NCBI GenBank assembly: GCA_012517635.1
Contig: JAAYUP010000269.1
Span: 1 to 9,562, forward strand
DNA: 9,562 nucleotides
From: Candidatus Atribacter alterifermentans
GTDB lineage: Bacteria; Atribacterota; Atribacteria; Atribacterales; Atribacteraceae
Reading direction: 5' to 3'
Shown here: positions 1 to 6,927 of the stretch, piece by piece
How the letters are laid out: each line of letters begins with the position of its first letter
How positions within the stretch are numbered: position 1 is the stretch's first letter
The notes under the pieces: generated by a model
Database searches by the model: none
What the model saw: the letters and a program-made list of their open reading frames with translations, nothing else
Told to the model about the DNA's origin: nothing
Translations under genes and position numbers: made by a program

Positions 1-1
1 A

Positions 2-718
2 GCTAATTATATCCAAAAAGGAAAAGAACAAAGAATCGATATTATGGTTTTTCCCGAGCTTTGCGTTCAGGGTTACGATCCTAAATTAGTAGAAACCAAA
101 GCAGAAGAGCAAAATGGCACCTCATTTCAATTCCTATCCGAAGCCAGTAAATTTTCTGGAGTTTACTTGGTCGTTGGTCTGGCTGAAAGGTTAAAAGATA
201 AGCTATTCAACTCGTCAGTTTTATTTTATCCCGATGGAAAGTTCGGAGTTTATCGAAAAGTCCATCTCTGGTCAACCGAAGCTGAGATTTTCACCCATGG
301 AAATAACTACCCAGTTTTCGATACTGAATTTGGCAAAATAGCAATGTGGATTTGTTACGATACTCGTTTTCCTGAAGTTGCTCGAATTTTTGCTCTAAAA
401 GGAGCCCGGATAGCGCTTGTCCCTACTGCCTGGTTGGCACGAGATATCGAACATTGGAAATTATCAGTTTGTTCTCGAGCTTTGGATAATTTTATGTATG
501 TTTGTGGTGCTGACCAAATCCTCCTTGCCGATTTCCATCAATCACACGGAGCAAGTATAATTGTTAATCCTCACGGACAAATTATTAGCCAAGCTAATCT
601 CATGGAAGAAACGATTATATCTTCGAGCATTGATCTAAAACACGTAGATGAATTGCGACAACTTATACCGGTTTTTATGGATCGACAAGGAAGCACCTAC
701 AGCCGACTTTACTCTTAA
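2..718 (+). CDS. Carbon-nitrogen hydrolase (nitrilase superfamily), 5'-truncated by window edge
   Basis: Nitrilase-superfamily enzymes hydrolyse amides, N-carbamoyl compounds or nitriles in the cytoplasm. The frame is open from base 2, and the first ATG (base 44) lies inside the conserved strand before the catalytic Glu, so the true start is upstream of the window. Counting from the codon at base 2, 238 residues are visible. The full triad is present: Glu19 in FPELC, Lys86 in YRKVHLW and Cys118 in WICYDTRFPE. The C-terminal part carries the SRALDNFMYV segment and an IPVFMDRQG tail, which recall the N-carbamoylputrescine amidase/beta-ureidopropionase branch. Family proteins are usually 260-290 residues, so roughly 25-50 are missing. 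It ends 11 bases from the opposing URO-D-like gene, so it is not in that operon. Family membership is firm; the substrate is unknown. Confidence 0.9.
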   Translation, partial: ANYIQKGKEQRIDIMVFPELCVQGYDPKLVETKAEEQNGTSFQFLSEASKFSGVYLVVGLAERLKDKLFNSSVLFYPDGKFGVYRKVHLWSTEAEIFTHGNNYPVFDTEFGKIAMWICYDTRFPEVARIFALKGARIALVPTAWLARDIEHWKLSVCSRALDNFMYVCGADQILLADFHQSHGASIIVNPHGQIISQANLMEETIISSSIDLKHVDELRQLIPVFMDRQGSTYSRLYS

Positions 719-729
719 AAAGAACCAAC

Positions 730-1836
730 TCATACAAAAGCTAATCCTTCATCGAGCATAACGAGATAATTATTGATTGGAACATAATTGGTTATTGAAT
801 TTCCCGAACCAAGTGCGTAACCCCCACTCTTTTGGCAGTTCTCCAAAATCGATCGAGTATAATTACGAAGCTCTGTCTCATTGCTTCGAACTAATCTATC
901 CAAATCGACACCCCCCAAAACACCGATCTTCCAACCATATTCCTGCTTAAAATCAACGACTGACATTACTTCCTCCTGAAATGAGTGAAAAGCGTCAATT
1001 CCGACCCAATTAATGAGGTCATCCATAATGGGTTTCAAGTGCCCACAAGAGTGAAGAAAGTAGGTTTTCCCCTTCAAATGAGCCAAATCACAAACTTTTT
1101 TATGCCAAGGAAGGACATATTTTTTTAAAAGAGCTGGGGAAAGTAGAGTTGAAGTTTTAAATCCCATATCGTCACCTTGAAAAAATCCACCAATCCCTTC
1201 TAAGTCAGAAAGCCGAAGATAAAAACGATACATAATATTGCCCACTTTTTCAAATACCGCCTCGACTAAATCCGGCTCATCATATAATAAGTAACTCATA
1301 TTCTCAATTCCTAATAAATTTTCAGTCACCACTTCGAACAATCCACTACTTCCGGCAACTAAAAGCTTCATCCCATCAGGGATTTCTTCCTGAGCAAGAA
1401 GATAAGGTGACAAATCAATATCTTCAGGATCTGGCCAGGGGTAGTTTTCAAAATCTTCCCAATTGGCAATAATTCCTTTCTTTTCTTCAACCCAGTTCCT
1501 GGTTCCTCTCGACAAATAGGCTGTATCATCGGTTTTTCTTATCTGTGATGGAAACTCTAAACCAATACCAGGAATATCGATAATCATGGAGTAATCATAG
1601 CCCATCCGATACCACCAGTTAACATATTGTCGGATATACCGGCTTTGAGTTTGAGAAGTGAGTGGTATCATTTCTTCTAAAAAATATTTCTGACTGATTG
1701 CCGCGATTATTTCCTGATCAATCAATAGTTCAACTTGATGAACTTTAACCGGTTTTCTTTTCTTAGTAACGACCTCGATAAATTGCTGAAAATCCGGTTG
1801 AGCTTTTTTCTTAAGAATAAAATCAATTATTTTCAT
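730..1836 (-). CDS. URO-D superfamily protein, probable corrinoid/thiol methyltransferase-like (not HemE)
   Basis: This 368-residue protein has the uroporphyrinogen decarboxylase fold family signature. Visible landmarks are GDDMGFKTSTLLSP (residues 221-234), the LHSCGHLKPIMDDL segment (261-274) and a GVLGGVDLD segment (305-313). The RQAGRY-type N-terminal motif of true HemE is absent, so a haem-pathway role is unlikely. The HSCG motif (His262, Cys264) matches two zinc ligands of MtaA/MtbA-type methyltransferases. The place where those enzymes have a third Cys near the C-terminus reads GSGNSI (343-348), with Asn346 instead. The ATG is supported by AGAAGGGA at 1846-1853, nine bases upstream and overlapping the malQ stop. 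The 16-base gap to malQ implies co-transcription. The methyl donor and acceptor cannot be inferred; a non-methyltransferase role remains possible. Confidence 0.85.
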   Translation of the reverse strand: MKIIDFILKKKAQPDFQQFIEVVTKKRKPVKVHQVELLIDQEIIAAISQKYFLEEMIPLTSQTQSRYIRQYVNWWYRMGYDYSMIIDIPGIGLEFPSQIRKTDDTAYLSRGTRNWVEEKKGIIANWEDFENYPWPDPEDIDLSPYLLAQEEIPDGMKLLVAGSSGLFEVVTENLLGIENMSYLLYDEPDLVEAVFEKVGNIMYRFYLRLSDLEGIGGFFQGDDMGFKTSTLLSPALLKKYVLPWHKKVCDLAHLKGKTYFLHSCGHLKPIMDDLINWVGIDAFHSFQEEVMSVVDFKQEYGWKIGVLGGVDLDRLVRSNETELRNYTRSILENCQKSGGYALGSGNSITNYVPINNYLVMLDEGLAFV

Positions 1837-1845
1837 TTCAACTAA

Positions 1846-1853
1846 TCCCTTCT
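1846..1853 (-). promoter_or_regulatory. Ribosome binding site of the URO-D-like gene
   Basis: AGAAGGGA on the minus strand lies nine bases before the ATG at 1836 and shares a base with the malQ TGA stop (1853-1855). This arrangement suggests that ribosomes ending malQ can reinitiate here. Confidence 0.7.
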
Positions 1854-3883
1854 CATTTAAAAATTGATGCCATTTTTCGAATTTTCTTTTCTAATTCATC
1901 TTGATGAACTAATAATCGGTGGCGCCAGTTTGGATATTCAGTAATGGTTCCAGGTAAGTTAATTTGGATATCACTTTCCATTAAATCATCCAAATTAACT
2001 ATTTTCAATGTTGAAGAAGTTTTCGATAGGTAAAGAAGGACAGCTTCAAGGAAATCTTCAAAACGATTCGGATCGCTCAAATAGCCCCATTCAATCAACT
2101 TGTTTCTTATCCCTGCTATTCTTTGACGGCGAATCTGATATTGCACTGTTGCTTCCTCTGGAGTAAATAACCTTAATCTTTCTCGTAAATCGATATCTTT
2201 CCCTTCTAAAAATGCTTTCAAGGGGGGCATATCATGCGTTCCAATAGTCACCATGGTTTCTCTTGGATAATGTTTAGGCATTGGGATGAAACCATTTTGA
2301 TCGCTCTCAAAATAGAGGACTCGCGTAGAAAGCATTTTATAAGTTTTCATAGCTTCTCTCACCTGAGGAGGAACTGTTCCCAAATCTTCACCCACAACAA
2401 TGACTTTCTGAAGATGGCTTTCCAGAGCAACAATTCCTAATAAATCATGGAAAAAAGATCGAACATAGGTCCCATATTTGGGGTCACATCCTTCTGGAAT
2501 CCAGAATAAACGATAAAGCCCCATGATATGATCGATACGAAGAAATGAACAGAATTTCATATTCGTTTGAATGAGTGAAATAAAGTGAGCATAATGATTG
2601 TCCCGATCCTTCCAAGGGTTTACTGGTGAGAATCCCCAGTTTTGACCAGCTGGAGAAAAATCATCAGGGGGTGCACCAACTTGCTGAGAAAATACAAAGA
2701 GATCCTGATTAAGCCAGGACTCAATACCAGATGGAGAAGTCCCCACCGGAAGGTCAAAAGCTAGCATATCCGATGATTGAAAAAAGGTTTTCAAATAGAG
2801 TTCCATGAGCCATTGTAAAAATGCAAAATAATAAACTTCCTCTTGATTTGTATCAATAAATTGGGTGATAGCATCTTCCTTCTTACGCTGAAAATCCTGA
2901 GGCCAAGATCGGAAATCCCGACCCTGCCTCAAAGCATAAGCTTGAAAAAAGGCTGAATGAACAATTCGTTTCCCTCCATTCGTTAAAAAGTTGAAAAAAC
3001 TTTTTTTATTCAGATCAGGTGAATGATCCTTTCTTTTTCGCCAAATTTGGAAAAAACTGCGAAGGATTTTATCTTTTCTCTTCCAGGCGGATTCGTAATC
3101 AAGTTGTGACATATTCAGAGGAGATTGATCGTTTAAAAGTGAACAATATTCTGATGAATTCAGCTCTTGGTTTATTTCTAATATTTGCGCAACCCATTCC
3201 AGGGGAAGATAGATTGGATTCCACTCTAACCGATCCATGGGATAATACGGACTGATTCCATAAGGCATGCGATTTTCCAAAAGATGAATAGGAAGAATCC
3301 CTAAAAAATTGGCACCATTTTTAAGTAGAAGATCCCTCACCAATCGAAGGTCTTGCAAATCTCCTATCTCTTGATTTCTTCCGGTATTGAGTGAATAAAC
3401 GGCAAGGTTCAAGCCCCAAAAGTTTTTTCCTTCAGGGAGATAACAAAATCCTGGAGTAAAGATGAAAAAACTTTTAAGACACAAAGTATTGAATGTCGTT
3501 CGTATTTCAAATTTGAGCGGATAATACCCCCATTCTAAATCTGTCGGAAGGCAAAAACTCCACTTTTGGTCTTCAACCCGAAAGGGAATTTCCAAGAGAA
3601 TATCTTCTCGAGTGAAAAAAAGGAATCCAGAAAGCCAATTCGTTTGGGGAATAAAAGTAATCTTTCGATTTGAGGAAACAATAACCGGTGGGATAGGAAA
3701 GGCTACTTCCTCTTCTTTCCGATGGAGGTTTTCCTCCCAATCTGAACTGTTTTGGGGATATTCACCAAAAGAACGAAGCATATTGACCAAAATTTCATCT
3801 TCGATATGAACATGATTCCCATGGATATCATCATAACTCGTTTCAATTCCGTATAATTCGGCTAATTTTCTCAAGTTATTCAT
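1853..3883 (-). CDS. malQ: 4-alpha-glucanotransferase (amylomaltase, GH77)
   Basis: MalQ transfers alpha-1,4-glucan segments between maltodextrins and releases glucose; it acts in cytoplasmic maltodextrin or glycogen turnover. The 676-residue length matches the long E. coli-type enzyme (about 690), including its extra N-terminal region (LAELYGIETSYDD, residues 7-19). GH77 motifs run in order: LAFDLPVGTSPSG (374-386), GAPPDDFSPAGQNWGFSP (403-420), FLRIDHIMGL with the nucleophile Asp451, VGEDLG with the acid/base Glu499, and GTHDMPP with the third catalytic Asp551. The tail NLPGTITEYPNWRHRL (642-657) is also family-typical. All three catalytic acids are intact. The ATG has a strong AAAGGTGG site six bases upstream. 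It is the first gene of a two-gene operon with the URO-D-like gene. No glycogen phosphorylase or maltose transporter gene lies nearby. Confidence 0.97.
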   Translation of the reverse strand: MNNLRKLAELYGIETSYDDIHGNHVHIEDEILVNMLRSFGEYPQNSSDWEENLHRKEEEVAFPIPPVIVSSNRKITFIPQTNWLSGFLFFTREDILLEIPFRVEDQKWSFCLPTDLEWGYYPLKFEIRTTFNTLCLKSFFIFTPGFCYLPEGKNFWGLNLAVYSLNTGRNQEIGDLQDLRLVRDLLLKNGANFLGILPIHLLENRMPYGISPYYPMDRLEWNPIYLPLEWVAQILEINQELNSSEYCSLLNDQSPLNMSQLDYESAWKRKDKILRSFFQIWRKRKDHSPDLNKKSFFNFLTNGGKRIVHSAFFQAYALRQGRDFRSWPQDFQRKKEDAITQFIDTNQEEVYYFAFLQWLMELYLKTFFQSSDMLAFDLPVGTSPSGIESWLNQDLFVFSQQVGAPPDDFSPAGQNWGFSPVNPWKDRDNHYAHFISLIQTNMKFCSFLRIDHIMGLYRLFWIPEGCDPKYGTYVRSFFHDLLGIVALESHLQKVIVVGEDLGTVPPQVREAMKTYKMLSTRVLYFESDQNGFIPMPKHYPRETMVTIGTHDMPPLKAFLEGKDIDLRERLRLFTPEEATVQYQIRRQRIAGIRNKLIEWGYLSDPNRFEDFLEAVLLYLSKTSSTLKIVNLDDLMESDIQINLPGTITEYPNWRHRLLVHQDELEKKIRKMASIFK

Positions 3884-3889
3884 CCAATT

Positions 3890-3897
3890 CCACCTTT
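3890..3897 (-). promoter_or_regulatory. Ribosome binding site of malQ
   Basis: AAAGGTGG on the minus strand ends six bases before the malQ ATG at 3883. The strong match and good spacing fix the start codon. Confidence 0.75.
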
Positions 3898-3913
3898 CCC
3901 TTGTTCATCTTTC

Positions 3914-3942
3914 ATGATACACTACCTTGAAAATGGAATGAA
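3914..3942 (-). promoter_or_regulatory. Weak sigma70-like promoter candidate for malQ
   Basis: On the minus strand TATCAT (3914-3919, five of six matches to TATAAT) is preceded, after 17 bases, by TTCATT (3937-3942, three of six to TTGACA). Transcription would start near 3907, giving a leader of about 25 bases that includes the ribosome binding site. The -35 match is poor, so this is only a candidate. Confidence 0.35.
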
Positions 3943-4062
3943 TACCTATCAAAAGTTTTTCTGTTTTTTAGGTCATTAATGGTGGTTCAATCTCCAAACC
4001 GACTAAATAAATCTAATTTTTAATAAAAAACTATTTTTAAACTCAGATTTGCTTGTAGGAAA

Positions 4063-4068
4063 AGAGGA
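4063..4068 (+). promoter_or_regulatory. Ribosome binding site setting a GTG start for the first MFS gene
   Basis: AGAGGA, part of the purine run 4057-4068, lies six bases before GTG at 4075. The frame is open upstream only to base 4027 and has no other ATG, GTG or TTG, so the GTG is the start. The ATG at 4068 is in another frame. Confidence 0.75.
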
Positions 4069-4074
4069 TGTTTT

Positions 4075-5196
4075 GTGGATTTCGCTATTGCACTCTTACA
4101 CGGAACAGTTGACCTTTTCGTTGAATTCCTTTCACCGATTAGTCCCTATTTAATTACAACTTATTCAGTACAACCCCGAACCATTGCTATGCTCATTGCA
4201 TCAATAATGTTGATGACGGCTTTAAGCCAAATTTTCTTTGCTATGGTTTTACCGAGAATAAAAAAACAATGGTTCTTGCTCTATGGAATTGTTGCTTTTG
4301 TCGTACTGCCTACCTCGTTATTTTCACAAAAAATGAATATTGTTGGATTATACCTGGTATTTTTTACGGTTTTTTTAGCCAATGCTGCTTACCATCCTTT
4401 TGGCACAGCTTTAGCCAATCGCAATCAAAGCTCCAAAACGGTTACCTCTTTTGTGACGGGAGGTATTATCGGAGGAGCTTTAGGTCCAATTTTTATTACC
4501 TGGTGGGTTGGAAGCGTTGGGCTCAATAAAATTATCTTTTTTAATCTTATCATTTTTATTATCCTTCAACCGATTCTTTGGAAGGTAAAAAGGAATTTCA
4601 CTCCGATTACCAAACATCCAGATTTTTCTTGGAAGTCATTTCCAATTCTCATCCCTATTTGGATCATGGTTGGTTTAAGAACCTTCTTTATGTCTTCTCT
4701 TCACACCTATTCACCCATGTATAGCAATCTTCGAGGATATAGTCTTATTATTGGCGGCTCACTTCTTTCTCTTGGCCCAGTTTCTGGCCTGCTTTTCAAT
4801 ATCCTTGGTTCTCGATTTCGGATTCGATTCAACAATTGGCTGGTCAATGTGATCTCTTTTGCCGGAATGGGGTTATTTTTAAATATATTTGTACACACTC
4901 ATTCTCTGATCTTCTTTATCCTCTTCTATGTTCTGTCTGATTCATTTATGTTTTTTTCCATGAGTTCGAATGTCATTGAAGCCCAAAAAATCCTCCCCGG
5001 TCATCCGGCTTTTGCCGCATCGGTTTCAATGGGTTTAGCTTGGGCAACTGGATATTTACTCCATTTAGGTTATTCATCTTTTTTTGGAAATCAGGTTGGT
5101 TTTGTCCTCAATAGCATAGGAATCTTCTCTCTTATTACCGCAGGATGTTTACTCATATTTTCGGGTTTCTTTGGGAGAGTGCCAAAAGGATCATGA
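4075..5196 (+). CDS. MFS transporter, fosmidomycin-resistance (Fsr)-like subfamily
   Basis: A 373-residue, strongly hydrophobic integral membrane protein that fits about 12 helices. The segment LANAAYHPFGTALANR (101-116), followed by GGIIGGALGP (129-138), matches the helix 4-5 signature of Fsr-like major facilitator proteins, where a HP pair and a GG..G..LGP run are conserved. The VGLRTFFMSSLHTYSPMY segment (199-216) at the start of the second half also fits. The conserved acidic residue of MFS motif A is not recognisable in the helix 2-3 loop (MVLPRIKK, 57-64) or in the equivalent second-half loop (NILGSRFR, 242-249). It starts at a GTG directly at helix 1, so the N-terminal tail is very short. 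Its stop overlaps the start of the next MFS gene. Fsr-like proteins include drug exporters, but substrate and direction are unknown here. Confidence 0.85.
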   Translation: MDFAIALLHGTVDLFVEFLSPISPYLITTYSVQPRTIAMLIASIMLMTALSQIFFAMVLPRIKKQWFLLYGIVAFVVLPTSLFSQKMNIVGLYLVFFTVFLANAAYHPFGTALANRNQSSKTVTSFVTGGIIGGALGPIFITWWVGSVGLNKIIFFNLIIFIILQPILWKVKRNFTPITKHPDFSWKSFPILIPIWIMVGLRTFFMSSLHTYSPMYSNLRGYSLIIGGSLLSLGPVSGLLFNILGSRFRIRFNNWLVNVISFAGMGLFLNIFVHTHSLIFFILFYVLSDSFMFFSMSSNVIEAQKILPGHPAFAASVSMGLAWATGYLLHLGYSSFFGNQVGFVLNSIGIFSLITAGCLLIFSGFFGRVPKGS

Positions 5197-6380
5197 AAAA
5201 AAGGGGGCTTCCTTTTCGGTATTTTTCCTCTCAATTTTTAATTTTAATGTTGGTCGCCTTTGTTGCCAATTTTACCTACATATCAACTTCAATTCTTTTT
5301 GCTCTTTTTGCCAAAAAAATTGGTCTGAATATTACCGAAACTGGAATTGTCATTTCAGCGTTAACCTTAGGTGCACTAATTGGTGGACCAATCTGGGGGA
5401 AGTTTGTTGATCGAACCGGAAAAAGGAAAATGACCATTCTCATCAGTATGATTGGTCAAGGTGTTTTTTGTCTTATCACTCCTTTTATCTCTGGATTTTT
5501 CCCTTTATTGATAGTGAGGTTTGGTTTTGGTTGGTTTTGGGTCGCTCAAACACCAATTGTGAATGAAATCATAATCAAAAAGCGGAATATCGAAGCCAGA
5601 AACCGCGAGCTAAGTTGGATCAATATTGTACGTGGAGTGAGCTATTCCATTGCGATGCTCGTTTCTGGTTATCTCAGCGATTTCGATCCGACTTGGAATT
5701 TTTATTTAGCAGGTTTTGTTTCGTTAGCTATAATTTATCCAATTCTTCTTTTAAAAAAGGTCGATGGATTAAGGAACCAAGAAAAAGATTTAATAATCGA
5801 TAACCGATGGATATTAAAATGGAAAAACTTTCTTTTTTATCTCCCAATTTTCCTTCGATCTACAGCTGTAAATGGGCTTTCTTTTTTTATTCCACTGTTT
5901 TGGAAGGAAAAAGGTCTTTCGGCAGCTTTTATAGGTATGGTTTTAGGGGTATCTAACCTCATTCAACTGATGTTTTTTCCGATAGTGGGGAAAACCTGTT
6001 CTCGGAAAATGAAAAATATCCCATCAATAATTCTGTTTGGATATACATTAACTATTATTCCTTTTATCGTTGCTCCCTTTCTCTACCGTGGGATATTGGT
6101 CTTCGTCCCTCAATCGGTTCTAAGCATCAGTTGGGTATTTTTCTATATTGCCACCACTCTCCTGCTGGGGGAAATCGCTCCTCTCTCCCAAAGGACCGAA
6201 GCCTTAGGGTGGATGGAAACCGCTTTCAACTTAGGAGGAACCATCGGACCCATTACCTTTTCTTACATTCTTGCTGGAAGCAACAACAACTACCCGCTTT
6301 CTTTTTTAAGTTTTTCTCTGGTGGTTTTTTTGGCTTTGATTATTTTTTCTTCCTATGAGAGGAAATATCATCATAGATAA
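5193..6380 (+). CDS. MFS transporter, canonical 12-helix type
   Basis: A 395-residue integral membrane protein of the major facilitator superfamily. Motif A is textbook: GGPIWGKFVDRTGKRK (residues 64-79, Asp73, Arg74) between helices 2 and 3. A second conserved stretch, GWMETAFNLGGTIGP (339-353), lies near helix 11. A basic and polar loop at about 187-212 separates the two halves. The chosen ATG overlaps the upstream MFS stop as ATGA, with AAAAGGA (5184-5190) two bases before it; translational coupling probably compensates for the tight spacing. An in-frame ATG at 5145 would add 16 residues but lies inside the upstream gene without a proper ribosome site. It is different enough from its neighbour not to be a recent duplicate. 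The substrate is unknown; the pattern resembles sugar or drug MFS proteins. Confidence 0.88.
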   Translation: MKKRGLPFRYFSSQFLILMLVAFVANFTYISTSILFALFAKKIGLNITETGIVISALTLGALIGGPIWGKFVDRTGKRKMTILISMIGQGVFCLITPFISGFFPLLIVRFGFGWFWVAQTPIVNEIIIKKRNIEARNRELSWINIVRGVSYSIAMLVSGYLSDFDPTWNFYLAGFVSLAIIYPILLLKKVDGLRNQEKDLIIDNRWILKWKNFLFYLPIFLRSTAVNGLSFFIPLFWKEKGLSAAFIGMVLGVSNLIQLMFFPIVGKTCSRKMKNIPSIILFGYTLTIIPFIVAPFLYRGILVFVPQSVLSISWVFFYIATTLLLGEIAPLSQRTEALGWMETAFNLGGTIGPITFSYILAGSNNNYPLSFLSFSLVVFLALIIFSSYERKYHHR

Positions 6381-6400
6381 AGTATCGTTCAGATTAAAAT

Positions 6401-6922
6401 TTACGACCGATTCTTAAAAAAATTGGTTCGACCTAAAGCTTGTTTAATAACAATAGCAATAGCTCCTCCTCCTAAAGCGGTTATCAATTGGGGTAACTGC
6501 ATCGCTTTTGCAATTGGGGGAGCAACCTCGACCAAAAAAGCAACTGATTGAGAAAGGATGAAATATTTAGCAATTGATCCAATAACAATTCCTAATCCCA
6601 TAAAACCAATATTATTTTCTCTTCTCATGGTCATAAGGAAAAAGACTATAACGAACGTTGCGTTTCCCAACATAATGAAAGGGATCATCGGCCCCAGAGG
6701 AGCAGGCAATATCCCCCGAGAAAAGGCAACCCAAGGGGTAAATAAACCAATAATAACCCCACTTGAAACTCCCACTAACATGGTTGCTAACAGCAAAAAG
6801 GCATTGACCAATGGCCCAGTTATAAATTGTGGCAAGCCAAGCAATTGGATAACTAAGGTAAGAGCAAAAAGGACTGCTGTTCTGCTCACCCATCGAATCA
6901 TTGATTGAGAGGTCCTTTTCAT
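6401..6922 (-). CDS. ECF transporter S component-like membrane protein
   Basis: A 173-residue protein with about five to six hydrophobic segments, the size and character of substrate-binding (S) subunits of energy-coupling factor transporters, which capture vitamins or other small molecules and dock on a shared EcfA/EcfT module. The conserved-looking core is SRGILPAPLGPMIPFIMLGN (residues 68-87). The first helix has small residues (AVLFA, 16-20), like the AxxxA surface by which S subunits contact EcfT. The hexamers LPQFIT (30-35) and LPQLIT (143-148) are near repeats. No EcfA or EcfT gene is in the window. It starts five bases after the kinase stop; GGAGGA (6936-6941) is 13 bases from the ATG, longer than usual. 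Met8 (6901), preceded by AAAAGGA, is an alternative start. Family call by pattern; ligand unknown. Confidence 0.75.
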   Translation of the reverse strand: MKRTSQSMIRWVSRTAVLFALTLVIQLLGLPQFITGPLVNAFLLLATMLVGVSSGVIIGLFTPWVAFSRGILPAPLGPMIPFIMLGNATFVIVFFLMTMRRENNIGFMGLGIVIGSIAKYFILSQSVAFLVEVAPPIAKAMQLPQLITALGGGAIAIVIKQALGRTNFFKNRS

Positions 6923-6927
6923 ATTTT

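Larger units (their letters stand above)
3884..4074. other. Divergent intergenic region between malQ and the MFS operon
   Basis: This 191-base AT-rich spacer separates two divergent operons and must hold both promoters unless one lies farther away. A malQ promoter candidate is described separately. For the plus strand I found no -35/-10 pair with acceptable match and spacing; TTTAAT at 4019-4024 resembles a -10 box but has no -35 partner. An imperfect dyad GGAATGAATACC (3935-3946) overlaps the malQ -35 position. No RNA structure, terminator or small gene with a convincing start was recognised. Confidence 0.6.

Noticed and set aside
44..46. ATG at 44 as the start of the nitrilase-family gene
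   Set aside because: The frame is open back to base 2 and the ATG lies just before the catalytic FPELC motif, so it is an internal Met.
730..1836. HemE (uroporphyrinogen decarboxylase of haem synthesis)
   Set aside because: The RQAGRY-type N-terminal motif and the C-terminal GHG motif of HemE are absent, while a His-x-Cys pair is present.
5145..5192. Upstream in-frame ATG at 5145 as the start of the second MFS gene
   Set aside because: It lies within the first MFS gene without a spaced ribosome site; the ATGA overlap at 5193 is the usual coupled arrangement and gives a normal N-terminus.
6353..6376. Inverted repeat CTATGA / TCATAG near the end of the second MFS gene as a terminator
   Set aside because: The six-base stem has a 12-base loop and no T-tract follows on either strand.
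6405..6428. GACCGATT / AATTGGTTC hairpin at the end of the S-component gene as a terminator
   Set aside because: Pairing needs mismatches or G-U pairs, it lies within coding sequence, and the T/A run is in the loop rather than after the stem.
6558..6908. 116-codon open frame on the plus strand opposite the S-component gene
   Set aside because: It is fully antisense to a protein with coherent membrane helices and has no recognisable domain.
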